DNA from: Liquorilactobacillus aquaticus DSM 21051
GTDB taxonomy: Bacteria; Bacillota; Bacilli; Lactobacillales; Lactobacillaceae
Direction of reading: 5' to 3'
Length of the DNA: 64,000 nt
Assembly: GCF_001436755.1 (NCBI RefSeq)
Contig: NZ_AYZD01000001.1
Location: forward strand, 1 to 64,000
Part shown: positions 16,088 through 25,222 of the stretch, piece by piece
Layout: the number at the start of each line of letters is the position of its first letter
Position numbering within the stretch: the first letter of the stretch is position 1
Notes under the pieces: model-generated
Told to the model about the DNA's origin: nothing
What the model saw: the letters and a program-made list of their open reading frames with translations, nothing else
Database searches by the model: none
Program-made: the position numbers and the translations under genes

Positions 16088-17452
16088 CTATTTAAACACG
16101 ATGATCTTTTGGTTAGTAAACTCATATAAGCCCAGATCACTCATCTCACGTCCATAACCAGAATTCTTAACCCCACCAAATGGCAATTCAGGATAAGCTC
16201 CGGAAGGTCGATTAATAAAGACTTGCCCGGTCTCGATCTGTGACGCAACACGATGAGCACGTTCTTCATCTTCACCATAGACTGCACCCGCTAAACCAAA
16301 ATCTGAATCATTTGCTAGAGCAACAACTTGTTCATCGTTCTCAGCGATAAAGACCTGTGCGACCGGTCCAAAAAATTCTTGGCGATAGGCTGGATTAGCA
16401 GGCGTAATATCAGTTAGAACAATCGGCTTGAAAAAGTTTCCTCGTCCTTCGACAATTCCGCCATCAACCAAAACCTTTGCTCCATGTTTAATCGCTGTAT
16501 CAACCTGAGATTGCAGTTCAACAGCAGCACTATGAGATGAAAGAGGAGCTAGTGCTGTCGTTTCGTCAAGCGGATCGCCCATCTTGAGGTTAGCAAAAGT
16601 CTGTTTGATACCCGCAACAAACTCCGCCGCAACCGTCTTTTCAACAATAAAACGTTTGGCTGATGTACAAACCTGCCCCGAATTGCGCAGTCTGGCTGCA
16701 GTTGCATCTGCAATAGCAAGCTTCAGGTCCGCATCATCTAAAATAGCAAAAACATCACTTCCACCAAGCTCCATGGTCGATTTGATTAAACTCTTCCCGG
16801 CAGCACCAGCAATTATTCTTCCCGCTGCCTCTGAACCCGTCAACGCCACTCCTTGAACACGCTTATCCGCAATTATCCGTGAAACTTGTTCATGTGATAT
16901 GAAGAGATTTTTAAAGGCTCCTTCTTCCCAACCAGCTTTCTCAACCAACCTTTCCAGAAGTTCTGCACAACCCGCAACGATCCCGGCATGCTTTAAAACA
17001 ACCGGATTACCGATCAAATAATTGGGTGCTAAGACACGTACCACTTGTGAGTACGGAAAATTCCACGGCTCAATACTAGCAATTACCCCCAACGAATGAT
17101 ATTCCAAAAGTGCTTTCTTCCCTGCTCCGTAAGAATAAGGTTTAGGCTTCAACAATTCAGTGTGGTTCGCATAATATTCTGCCAATTTTGCACATAATTC
17201 AACTTCACCACGCCCTTCACTGAGACGTTTCCCCATATTAAGCGCGGCTTCATGGGCCAACTCTTCCTTATGTTCAAGCAGAACAGCTCCAAAGCGTTTT
17301 AGTTTCTTAGCTCTGAATGCTACGTCTACTTGTTTTTGTTCTTGATAAAACATTTCTGCTTTTTTCAAAGCTGCTTCAACTTCAGCATCACTTTGTACGG
17401 CAAATGTCTTAAGTGTCTTTCCATTATACGGATTAACTACGGTATACCCCAT
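16088..17452 (-). CDS. NAD(P)-dependent succinate-semialdehyde dehydrogenase-like
   Basis: A 454-residue aldehyde dehydrogenase. The substrate/cofactor loop IEPWNFPYSQVVR, the ELGGSD motif with the general-base glutamate, and the catalytic Cys262 in NSGQVCTSAKRF are all present. The short N-terminus and NSGYGREMSDLG near the end fit the succinate-semialdehyde branch, although other omega-semialdehydes are possible. Its ATG overlaps the stop of the class III aminotransferase (TAATG), so the two are translationally coupled: one makes a semialdehyde, the other oxidises it and yields NAD(P)H. Confidence 0.85.
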   Translation of the reverse strand: MGYTVVNPYNGKTLKTFAVQSDAEVEAALKKAEMFYQEQKQVDVAFRAKKLKRFGAVLLEHKEELAHEAALNMGKRLSEGRGEVELCAKLAEYYANHTELLKPKPYSYGAGKKALLEYHSLGVIASIEPWNFPYSQVVRVLAPNYLIGNPVVLKHAGIVAGCAELLERLVEKAGWEEGAFKNLFISHEQVSRIIADKRVQGVALTGSEAAGRIIAGAAGKSLIKSTMELGGSDVFAILDDADLKLAIADATAARLRNSGQVCTSAKRFIVEKTVAAEFVAGIKQTFANLKMGDPLDETTALAPLSSHSAAVELQSQVDTAIKHGAKVLVDGGIVEGRGNFFKPIVLTDITPANPAYRQEFFGPVAQVFIAENDEQVVALANDSDFGLAGAVYGEDEERAHRVASQIETGQVFINRPSGAYPELPFGGVKNSGYGREMSDLGLYEFTNQKIIVFK

Positions 17453-18738
17453 TAATTTTCACCCACTTTTTCCAAACTTAAACTGATACTCGTATTCAGA
17501 ATCGCAATAGCTTTATTCACATCGCTCTTCTCAATAATCAATGGCGGCATAAATCTAATCACATTATGAAAAACACCACAATTCAGCAAGATCAAATGCT
17601 GTTGCAAAGCCTCCTTGCGAATTCTTGCAACTAACTCCGTTGCCGGTTCTCCATCTTTTTCACGAAACTCAATTGCGATCATCAATCCTAGTCCACGCAC
17701 GCTGCTGATCGCTAGATATCTTTCCTGCAGTTTTTGAAGCTTGGTAACAAAATAAGCACCGACTGTTCTGACATGTTCCAAGAACTCAGCGTTCATGATG
17801 TCCAAAACAGCTGACCCGGCTGCACAAGCCAAGGGATTTCCTCCAAATGTTCCACCATGTGCCCCTGGTTCCCATTGATCCATATATTTCTTTTTGCCAA
17901 TTACTGCACTCAACGGTATCCCATTCGCAATCCCTTTGGCTGATGTTAGGACATCAGGCTGTATTCCATAATGATCTTTGGCAAACAAATTACCTGTCCG
18001 ACCATAACCACTTTGAACTTCATCGAAGATCAACAGGATACCAAAACGATCACAAATTTCTCGCAATTTAATCAGAAATTTTCTTGGAGCTGGAAGGTAG
18101 CCACCTTCGCCCTGTACGGGTTCAACAACGATGCATGCTGTTTGCGAAGGAGCCAGCACATTATGAAAGACCTGCTGCAACTGCCCTAAACAGCGGGCAA
18201 TTTCTTCGTCCTCACTCAACTTAGTATTATAGATGTCAGGAAAATCAACATGATAAACCGGTGGCAGGACACCTTCATAATTTTTACGATATTGTGCGTT
18301 CGAAGCTGTCATCGCTGCAGTCAGAAGTGTCCGCCCATGGAATGAACGGTTGAAAGCGATGATCCCGCTTCGCTTGGTCACGCTCAATGCAAGTTTTACA
18401 GCACCTTCATTGGCTTCGGCACCGCTATTGGAAAAATAAACCTTGTAATCTTCTCCAACACGAGCAACTAATTTTTCTGCCAGTTCAATATAAGAAGGAT
18501 AGTAAACAACATTGTGTCCTCCATGAACCAAATCATGCAGTTGCTTTTCAATTGCCTCAACTACAACTGGATGATTATGTCCGCAATTGACGACTCCGAC
18601 TCCAGCTGCAAAATCAAGATACTTTTCGCCCTTTTCATCAGTCAAATAGGCTCCTTGACCCTTTACAATACCCAATTCTGTTGCACGTTTAGCGACTGGC
18701 GGCAAAACTTCCAGTGATCGTTCATATAATGATTTCAA
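17452..18738 (-). CDS. Class III omega-aminotransferase (GabT/ArgD/RocD-like)
   Basis: A 428-residue fold-type-I class III aminotransferase. It has YFSNSGAEANEGAVKLAL, FHGRTLLTAAMT, the LIFDEVQSGYGRTG motif and PLP Lys268 in TSAKGIANGIP. Such enzymes transfer the terminal amino group of GABA, ornithine or acetylornithine. TTG 18738 is the likely start, ten bases from AAGGAG; the earlier TTG at 18762 lacks one. It follows the ABC ATPase gene by 24 bases and is coupled to the semialdehyde dehydrogenase. Together they suggest catabolism of an imported omega-amino acid. Confidence 0.85.
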   Translation of the reverse strand: MKSLYERSLEVLPPVAKRATELGIVKGQGAYLTDEKGEKYLDFAAGVGVVNCGHNHPVVVEAIEKQLHDLVHGGHNVVYYPSYIELAEKLVARVGEDYKVYFSNSGAEANEGAVKLALSVTKRSGIIAFNRSFHGRTLLTAAMTASNAQYRKNYEGVLPPVYHVDFPDIYNTKLSEDEEIARCLGQLQQVFHNVLAPSQTACIVVEPVQGEGGYLPAPRKFLIKLREICDRFGILLIFDEVQSGYGRTGNLFAKDHYGIQPDVLTSAKGIANGIPLSAVIGKKKYMDQWEPGAHGGTFGGNPLACAAGSAVLDIMNAEFLEHVRTVGAYFVTKLQKLQERYLAISSVRGLGLMIAIEFREKDGEPATELVARIRKEALQQHLILLNCGVFHNVIRFMPPLIIEKSDVNKAIAILNTSISLSLEKVGEN

Positions 18739-18762
18739 ATTTACTTCACTCCTTGCGGACAA

Positions 18763-19506
18763 CTACATGACCTTGGATAAAAATGAACGTGTCCGCGTAT
18801 TATTTGTTTCTTTAAAAATATGATCAGCTGTTCCACTATCAGCAATCATGCCCTCATCCATAAAAAGAACTTGATCTGCAATATTCTGTGCAAATGACAT
18901 TTCATGTGTGACAATGATCATAGTCATTCCGTTCTTAGCCAATCCTTCCATTACACCCAAAACATCGCCAACCATTTCAGGATCAAGCGCTGAAGTCGGT
19001 TCATCAAATAGCATAACTTCAGGTTCCATGGCCAGAGCACGGGCAATCGCAACACGTTGCTGCTGCCCACCTGACAATGACTGCGGGTACGCGTCAGCTT
19101 TTTCTGATAAACCAACCTGTTCAAGCAGCTCATGCGCATGTTTATTGGCTTCTTGCGGCGTAGCAATTTTTAATTTTATTGGTGAGAAAGTGATGTTTTC
19201 TAGAACCGTCTTATGCGGAAAAAGATTAAATTGTTGAAACACCATCCCCATTTTCTGACGTAATAAGCGTAGTTTTTCTTTGCTGGCACCATTAACATTC
19301 TCGCCTTCAAACAAAACTTCTCCTTCATAATCATCTTCTAGACGATTCAAACATCGCAGCAGAGTACTCTTGCCACTGCCAGAAGGTCCGATCAAAACAA
19401 CTTTTTCGGATTTCTTAACATCAAATGAAATGTCTTTCAAAACGACATTGTCACCAAAAGCTTTCTTAAGATTGTTGACTTCAATAATGCTTTTTTCAGC
19501 GCTCAT
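18763..19506 (-). CDS. Polar amino acid ABC transporter ATP-binding protein
   Basis: A 247-residue GlnQ-type ATPase, full length. Walker A is [11 protein letters not shown], the signature is [15 protein letters not shown], Walker B is [12 protein letters not shown], and the switch histidine is in IVTHEMSFA. The start at ATG 19506 is preceded by GGAGGG. It forms a complete importer with the permease (15 bases upstream) and binding protein. It works at the inner face of the membrane. Confidence 0.95.
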   Translation of the reverse strand: MSAEKSIIEVNNLKKAFGDNVVLKDISFDVKKSEKVVLIGPSGSGKSTLLRCLNRLEDDYEGEVLFEGENVNGASKEKLRLLRQKMGMVFQQFNLFPHKTVLENITFSPIKLKIATPQEANKHAHELLEQVGLSEKADAYPQSLSGGQQQRVAIARALAMEPEVMLFDEPTSALDPEMVGDVLGVMEGLAKNGMTMIIVTHEMSFAQNIADQVLFMDEGMIADSGTADHIFKETNNTRTRSFLSKVM

Positions 19507-19521
19507 TCTGTCATCCCTCCT

Positions 19522-20208
19522 CTAATTACTTCGCAGATATTTGCGCCCCATTCTCTTTTCCAAGAGCTGCATCAGCTGCGACAAAATAAAGGTTAGGACG
19601 AAATAAATCAAAGCAGCAACAATCAACGGTGGTACAAAGTCATACAGTGTTCCGCCAACCCCTAATGCTTGCGCGGTAACTTCTTGAACTCCAATATAAA
19701 ACAGGACCGATGATTCCTTAACTAAAGAAATAAACTCATTTCCAAGTGCAGGCAGAATATTCCGAACAGCCTGCGGTAAAACGATTGAAAACATTGTTGT
19801 CCTATCACTTAAACCCAGAGACAGTCCAGCTTCAGTCTGCCCATTTGAAATCGAGATAATCCCTGAACGAAAGATCTCAGCGGTATACGCACCAGAATTG
19901 ATCCCCAAAGCGATCGATCCTGGGATCACACGATCAAGCCCTGATCCCAAGAACTGGATCTGTGGTACTTCCAAAACCTTCGACAATGTATAGTAAATCA
20001 ACATTACCTGAATCATGGCTGGAGTCCCTCTGACAATTGCAATATAAACACGTGCAATGTATGAGAGGAACTTTATTTTAGAAAGCCGCATCATAACAAA
20101 GATCAATCCGAGCAGGATGCCGATAATGATACCGATTATGGAAATAATAATTGTTTGCGCAGTTCCTTCGACAAAAACTGGATAGTACTGCTTTAAAAAA
20201 TCAAACAT
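19522..20208 (-). CDS. Polar amino acid ABC transporter permease
   Basis: A 228-residue HisM/GlnP-type permease with about five membrane helices. The EAA loop that contacts the ATPase is present around EAGLSLGLSDRTTMFSIVLPQA, and the helix motif RGTPAMIQVMLIYY is typical. ATG 20208, eight bases after AAAGGG, is preferred over GTG 20217. It lies between the binding-protein gene and the ATPase gene. Confidence 0.92.
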   Translation of the reverse strand: MFDFLKQYYPVFVEGTAQTIIISIIGIIIGILLGLIFVMMRLSKIKFLSYIARVYIAIVRGTPAMIQVMLIYYTLSKVLEVPQIQFLGSGLDRVIPGSIALGINSGAYTAEIFRSGIISISNGQTEAGLSLGLSDRTTMFSIVLPQAVRNILPALGNEFISLVKESSVLFYIGVQEVTAQALGVGGTLYDFVPPLIVAALIYFVLTFILSQLMQLLEKRMGRKYLRSN

Positions 20209-20233
20209 TTTCTTCACCCTTTACTTGGCTCAA

Positions 20234-21061
20234 TTAATCTGCATTCTTAGCTTGCAGATCCTCAGCTTTCTTAAACATCTTGTCTAACTCGCCGCTCTTT
20301 TTAAGTTTATTAATCTGCTTATTTACACGCTTTAACAAAGCTTTGTCTGATTTACGAGCTGCAATATTGACCGAACGTTGATCTTTTGGCGTCGTCAACT
20401 TGACCTTAGCAATCGCGTATTTATCGGGATATTGTCTAATATAATTATTGGCAATTTCATTTTCAACGACCACACCACTCAACTTACCCTGTGACAATTC
20501 TGTTGTTAAACTTGTCAAAACACCTTCGGTAACAACATTGCTTCCCTTCAACTGAGACTTAGCAATCGATTCTTGTGTCGTTGTCTGTTGCGCTCCAATT
20601 TGTTTGCCTTTAACATCAGATACATTATTAAAGTTATTTGCATCTTTCTTTTGAACCAGCAGTACATTCTCAACGGTGTAATATGAATTCGAAAAGGCAA
20701 CAACTTTTTTACGTTCGTTGGTTGAAACCATTCCTGCCATAATCAAATCAATTTTGTTGTTTTTCAACTCAGAGATCAATGATGGAAATTCTGTATTTTC
20801 AATTTTGAGTTTAACTCCTAAATCGTCCGCAATTTTCTGCGCAATCATCATATCGTATCCAACAATTTTCTTCTTACCGTTTTGCATGATCGGGAATTCA
20901 AACGGTGCATAATCAGCTGACGTCCCGACAACTAAAGTTTTCTTATCTTGAATTTTTTTGACACTGTTATCTGTACTTTTGTTGCCGCAGCCTGCAAGAA
21001 CAAGTCCTAAAGCCATTACTGTTCCAAGCATCCCCAAAGTTTTCTTGAATGTTAATTTCAT
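20234..21061 (-). CDS. Polar amino acid ABC transporter substrate-binding lipoprotein
   Basis: A 275-residue family-3 solute-binding protein with a lipoprotein signal peptide ending in LAGC (Cys25). The core has LVVGTSADYAPFEF and MIAQKIADDLGVKLKIENTEFPSLI, the usual amino-acid-binding signature. The substrate is probably a basic or polar amino acid; the adjacent DDAH-like and RocB-like genes make an arginine-related compound the first guess. It follows the DDAH-like stop by 21 bases with GGGGGAG before the ATG. Confidence 0.92.
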   Translation of the reverse strand: MKLTFKKTLGMLGTVMALGLVLAGCGNKSTDNSVKKIQDKKTLVVGTSADYAPFEFPIMQNGKKKIVGYDMMIAQKIADDLGVKLKIENTEFPSLISELKNNKIDLIMAGMVSTNERKKVVAFSNSYYTVENVLLVQKKDANNFNNVSDVKGKQIGAQQTTTQESIAKSQLKGSNVVTEGVLTSLTTELSQGKLSGVVVENEIANNYIRQYPDKYAIAKVKLTTPKDQRSVNIAARKSDKALLKRVNKQINKLKKSGELDKMFKKAEDLQAKNAD

Positions 21062-21082
21062 GATTTCTCCCCCTGTTTTGTA

Positions 21083-21922
21083 TTATCCGCGTTGTAACGG
21101 AAAGGTCATACAATGCGGGCCTCCGCCCGCTTTCAAAGTTTCAGTTATATCCAGTTCGATCACTTTCATTCCATGTGCACGCAATGCCTTGTTGACTTCC
21201 GTATTCTGCTTCAAAGACAAAACACGCTTAGCTCCTAAGCTTTCTAAATTGCATCCGTGCTTGAAAATAGCTTCTTCTGGCACCGGAATAATTTCAATTT
21301 CAAGTTTTTCCAGTAATTTCAAAAATGCTGCAGGCAGCCCCTCCTTATAGGCAACAGCCAGATGGTCATCGACAAGATTAAAACACATGTCAAGATGAAG
21401 ATAGCGCGGATCTGCAGGAACCGGGTAAACTTCGTATCCAAAGTGAGCTAAACCCGCCTTCAGTTCCTCAAACCCTTTTTGATCTGTCCGGTCAATAATA
21501 CCAACTGCAATCACTTTTTCAGTCAGAAAAGCAAAATCTCCTCCCTCAAAGTAGCCCTCTTTGATCTCTAATATTTTGGGAACACCCAATTTCTTCATCT
21601 TATTTTCGTAAGCTCTCCTTTCGGGAAAGCGTAATTCTTTTTTAAACCGTCCTAGAATATAACCTTCTTTGACACAACCACCGAAATCACGTGCAAAAAC
21701 TGCATTTGTCATCTCTGGCGTTGCCGTTTGCTGCTCGACTTCGATCCCAGCTTGCTGGTAGGCCTCGACAAGCTGTTCAAACTCAGCAGTCAATTTTTTT
21801 CGATTCAGCGGCTGATCAGCATATTTTTTAGAAATCTCATTGATCGGTGCTGCTTCTTCCAGATAAGTCGGCGGACAAACCAAAACTCGCTTTAGTTCAG
21901 AAGTTCCATTAAGTACAAACAT
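21083..21922 (-). CDS. DDAH / arginine-deiminase-like guanidino hydrolase
   Basis: A 279-residue pentein-fold enzyme resembling dimethylarginine dimethylaminohydrolase and related deiminases. Catalytic landmarks are VFARDFGG, EGGDFAF, YLHLDMCFN with the histidine, and the nucleophile Cys271 in GGGPHCMTF. Such enzymes hydrolyse guanidino groups, for example arginine or methylarginine to citrulline. The GPHC context resembles agmatine deiminases and amidinotransferases as well, so the substrate is open. ATG 21922 is seven bases after GAGGAG. It begins four bases past the rocB-like stop and precedes the ABC importer. Confidence 0.8.
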   Translation of the reverse strand: MFVLNGTSELKRVLVCPPTYLEEAAPINEISKKYADQPLNRKKLTAEFEQLVEAYQQAGIEVEQQTATPEMTNAVFARDFGGCVKEGYILGRFKKELRFPERRAYENKMKKLGVPKILEIKEGYFEGGDFAFLTEKVIAVGIIDRTDQKGFEELKAGLAHFGYEVYPVPADPRYLHLDMCFNLVDDHLAVAYKEGLPAAFLKLLEKLEIEIIPVPEEAIFKHGCNLESLGAKRVLSLKQNTEVNKALRAHGMKVIELDITETLKAGGGPHCMTFPLQRG

Positions 21923-21926
21923 CGCT

Positions 21927-23567
21927 TCACTCCTCACTCTTCCACGCTTTTGCCGTAAAATTGCGAATCAATTTAGGTAAAACACCAAATGAATATGGCT
22001 TATAGACGCGCTCTTTCCAAGTGTGCGCTCCCTTACCAAAAACGCCGATATCAACAGCTGGAATATTCAGCGCACGCATCTTATCATAGGGCAGCGGGTA
22101 AATTCTTCCAGCAAACGGAAAATTCTCAGTCAGCTGGTTAATCTCTGCATCATTTTCATCGATTGCCAAGTAACTACTATCAGACAGATACGGAAAGAAC
22201 TGTTTCATTTTAAAATCTTCCTCCTGTTCATAGTCGGCTAGAGTTGCCTTGAGCTTTTGATAAATATGTGAATCTGATGCGATACTGTTATGCGGACAGA
22301 ATGGCGGTGCTAGAAACAAAATAACTTTCGCTGCACTATCGTTGATCTGCTTATCTAAATAATCAATCAATGCAAAACCTATTTCACGCTTATCAAGTTC
22401 ATGATTTTCCTCCCAAAAAGCATGAATTAGTTCATCTACTTGAATCCCTTCTTGATGGAGATAGTCCAAATACTCGACAAACGTAAATACCTTAATCTTT
22501 CGTTCGTCTTTGACAGCTGGAAACGAGAGACTATTCAAATATGCAGCTTGCTTTGCAGCCAAGTCAGCAACTAAGTCACGGCAATCATGCTGGACAGCTT
22601 CTTTTAAATGCTGCAGAATCTCATACACAGGACGCTTATACGTGAACGTATTAAAATACATCTGCGTGACTTTGGCTGTTTGAACATTATAGAAATCTTT
22701 TTGATCACGCAGCATCAAACATGACGATGGTAGAACTTCCTCATCAGGAATGTGTTCAATAAACTCTGGGTTGTTATTAATCAATAAATTGATCCGGCTA
22801 GCAACCAAAGTAGAGTCGACCCCTGCATAAGTATTGCCAACATGCGTTTCGATTCCCTTAATATAAAAACACGTCAGTGCTTTACCTGCTGCTCCGTAAT
22901 AAATGTATTTCTGTTGATCTCCTTCATACTTAGGACTTATAAAATCCGTATTCACTGCAACTTCGTAAGTGAGGTCGTATTTCTTCTTTAATCTTTCCAA
23001 TTCATCTAATGAAGCAATTGCTCCACTGTGATCATTTTCCTCAACACAATTGCCCATAAATAGCAAGTTTCCGGTTAGCTCTTCTGGATGCTCGCTATAA
23101 TAAAGCAAATTAGTCAGATTGACAGCATCTCCACTTTTCATATCCAATGCTCCCCGCCCAAAAAGCCAGTTACCTGAAAGAGCATCCTTTTGAATATCTG
23201 GATCTTCGCTATAATGCTTAAAGTATTCAGCCAGCTGGTCTGAATTCAGCGCCTCCTCTTTTAAGACTCCAAAATCATTTATCCCGACAGTGTCCATATG
23301 TGAATGATAAATAATCGTTTTTGTTGCGCCTTCCTTTTTTATTAAGGCAAATACATTTTTTCTCCCTAATGTGTCATTCGGAAGTTCCTGAGTCCATACA
23401 AAACGCGGATGTTCCTTAAAAAAGGGAAAGCTGCGTAAAACATCTTCGACTTCCTCAGCAATCGCAATCTCCCCAGCAGTACCATTAACACTTTTTACAC
23501 TAACAAGTCTGCGTGTAATTGCTTCGATTCTTTGTGCTTCTGACATCTGTTTCAGTTTCTGGTACAT
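21927..23567 (-). CDS. RocB-like M20-family hydrolase
   Basis: About 546 residues, M20 metallopeptidase superfamily, resembling the arginine-utilisation protein RocB of Bacillus. Metal-binding motifs are YHSHMDTVG (His, Asp), GRGALDMKSGD (bridging Asp) and CVEENDHSG (catalytic Glu pair). RocB sits in arginine catabolic operons but its reaction is not established; the family cleaves or de-acylates amide bonds. The start is probably ATG 23567 behind GGAAGTGG, with TTG 23582 the alternative. It is the first gene of the amino-acid catabolic operon, and it diverges from the D-2-hydroxyacid dehydrogenase gene. Confidence 0.8.
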   Translation of the reverse strand: MYQKLKQMSEAQRIEAITRRLVSVKSVNGTAGEIAIAEEVEDVLRSFPFFKEHPRFVWTQELPNDTLGRKNVFALIKKEGATKTIIYHSHMDTVGINDFGVLKEEALNSDQLAEYFKHYSEDPDIQKDALSGNWLFGRGALDMKSGDAVNLTNLLYYSEHPEELTGNLLFMGNCVEENDHSGAIASLDELERLKKKYDLTYEVAVNTDFISPKYEGDQQKYIYYGAAGKALTCFYIKGIETHVGNTYAGVDSTLVASRINLLINNNPEFIEHIPDEEVLPSSCLMLRDQKDFYNVQTAKVTQMYFNTFTYKRPVYEILQHLKEAVQHDCRDLVADLAAKQAAYLNSLSFPAVKDERKIKVFTFVEYLDYLHQEGIQVDELIHAFWEENHELDKREIGFALIDYLDKQINDSAAKVILFLAPPFCPHNSIASDSHIYQKLKATLADYEQEEDFKMKQFFPYLSDSSYLAIDENDAEINQLTENFPFAGRIYPLPYDKMRALNIPAVDIGVFGKGAHTWKERVYKPYSFGVLPKLIRNFTAKAWKSEE

Positions 23568-23850
23568 CTCCACCACTTCCAAGGTTATAAAAAATATAAT
23601 TAAAACTTAATGTGATTATAATTTACCTTCAATGTCATGTCAATAAATATAACAATGTCTAATAACGTAAACTCTTTGCTTTCAAAAGTCAGCTGCTCAT
23701 TTGATAACAGGTATTATGCATAAAATTCGATTGTTACAGGTTACATGTTAATATATATTCTTGATTATGCTTCGAATATTCAAGGCTATTTCTTGAGCTT
23801 TATTATTCCAAGTAATAACTAGCCATTATATTAGTGGTAAAAGCGGCTCC

Positions 23851-23933
23851 ATGTTATATTACTTAACATATAAAAATTGCTCAGAATCATCAACCTCGGT
23901 CATCACAATGTTCATGAGCAGTATTAGGTTGAT
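23851..23933 (+). promoter_or_regulatory. Structured leader with interleaved helices before D-2-hydroxyacid dehydrogenase gene
   Basis: Within the 380-base intergenic stretch, ATTGCTCA (23876-23883) pairs with TGAGCAGT (23915-23922), and ATCAACCT (23889-23896) pairs exactly with AGGTTGAT (23926-23933). The helices are interleaved, so they form either a pseudoknot or two exclusive folds. TTAATCTTTT follows the second. ATGTTA/TAACAT (23851-23869) is a further dyad. It resembles an attenuator or riboswitch but matches no class I know. Bases 23583-23850 hold only promoter-like AT-rich DNA. Confidence 0.5.
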
Positions 23934-23962
23934 TTAATCTTTTAATTAAAGGAGTCTTTCAA

Positions 23963-24967
23963 ATGAAAATTATTATTTCAGATTATGCAACGTCAATGAT
24001 GGCTGACCATAGCTATGAAATTAAGCTCTTAAAACAACAACATCCACAATGGATCGTTAAAGTACTAGTCTATGATCCTAATGATCTGACCGAATTCAAT
24101 CATGAATTGGCTGATGCTGATGCTTTGATCACCGCGTTTATCCCCATAGACACAATGCTTCTTGCTGAAGCTCCATATTTGAAGTTAATTTCGGTTAATG
24201 CGATGGGCTTCAATAATGTAGATTTAAAAGCAGCATCCGCATACGGGGTCCGTGTCTGTGCAATTTCCGACTATTGCAGTGATGATGTTGCCGAATTCAC
24301 ATTCTCTTTAATTTTGAGCCTAACTAAACAGCTAAAAGCTTACGATGAACTCCTGCACACCAAACACGTCTGGAAGTATAATTCGTTACCACCGCAAAAG
24401 CGACTCGCTAAACAAACATTAGGCATTTTAGGACTAGGTAAAATAGGTCAAAAGGTTGCACATATTGCCAAAGCATTCGGTATGCAAGTACTCGCCTATG
24501 ATCCTTTTCTTCCACAAGAAGTTGCTGCAAAACTCAGAATCCCTTTGATTTCTGTAAATCAACTTTACCAAAGGTCCGATATCATTACTAATCATATGCG
24601 TCTAACTAAAGACAATCGCTCCTTTTTTGATAAAAGTGCATTTGAAAAGATGTCGGCGCGACGTCCCACCTTCATTAACGTTGCCCGCGGTGAAAGCGTC
24701 AATGAAGAAGCGCTGTTGGATGCACTGGACAAAGGTTTGATCAAAGGAGCTGGTCTCGATGTCCTTTCATCTGAAAAGCCTGATTTGGAAGGCCATCCTT
24801 TATTAAATCGCCCAAATGTTATTCTGACTCCGCACGCAGCCTTTTACTCCGTCGATTCTGTAACAGATCTGCAACGTATTTCATGCCAAAATGTTGTCAG
24901 GTTTTTCGAAGGCGAGCACGATATGGTCAGCCATTTTGTGGATGAGCAACCTAAGATCCTGATTTAA
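23963..24967 (+). CDS. D-isomer-specific 2-hydroxyacid dehydrogenase
   Basis: A 334-residue enzyme of the D-2-hydroxyacid dehydrogenase family, nearer the CtBP-like branch than D-lactate dehydrogenase. The NAD-binding GILGLGKIGQKV with the downstream acidic residue in AYDP, the substrate arginine in NVARGE, and the catalytic histidine in LTPHAAF are present. It would reduce a 2-keto acid with NADH. AAAGGAG precedes the ATG at 23963. Lying divergent from a cluster with three aminotransferases, it could remove their 2-keto acids and re-oxidise NADH. Confidence 0.85.
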   Translation: MKIIISDYATSMMADHSYEIKLLKQQHPQWIVKVLVYDPNDLTEFNHELADADALITAFIPIDTMLLAEAPYLKLISVNAMGFNNVDLKAASAYGVRVCAISDYCSDDVAEFTFSLILSLTKQLKAYDELLHTKHVWKYNSLPPQKRLAKQTLGILGLGKIGQKVAHIAKAFGMQVLAYDPFLPQEVAAKLRIPLISVNQLYQRSDIITNHMRLTKDNRSFFDKSAFEKMSARRPTFINVARGESVNEEALLDALDKGLIKGAGLDVLSSEKPDLEGHPLLNRPNVILTPHAAFYSVDSVTDLQRISCQNVVRFFEGEHDMVSHFVDEQPKILI

Positions 24968-25030
24968 TCCTGCAGTCAGAAAATTGATTGCTGATGTGCA
25001 TTAATTCATATAAAAATAAGGTTAAAAAAA

Positions 25031-25069
25031 GAACTAGACCAAAGTTGATTTTGATCTAGTTCCTTTTTT
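25031..25069 (+). terminator. Intrinsic terminator after D-2-hydroxyacid dehydrogenase gene
   Basis: GAACTAGA (25031-25038) pairs with TCTAGTTC (25055-25062), followed by CTTTTTT. Confidence 0.85.
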
Positions 25070-25077
25070 ATTTCACT

Positions 25078-25155
25078 ATAAACCTGTTCCATAAGTCAAG
25101 ATTCTTCATCTTACTTTGAATTACTCATAGTAAAAGAACACGCTATATTCGTAAT
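25078..25155. repeat. Intergenic repeat, copy B
   Basis: Second copy of the repeat at 12105-12180: 22 identical bases at 25078-25099, then GAATTACTCATAG and a matching stem ending CGTAAT. It again lies directly past a terminator between converging genes. Confidence 0.7.
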
Positions 25156-25222
25156 CTCAAGTTGATCTCTCGACTGCAATTTTCTTTGAATCTAATTTTA
25201 TTCCGACTACAACTACAAAATC

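Noticed and set aside
13567-23567. Standard arginine deiminase pathway
   Set aside because: No ornithine carbamoyltransferase, carbamate kinase or arginine/ornithine antiporter gene is present, and the hydrolase is short and DDAH-like.
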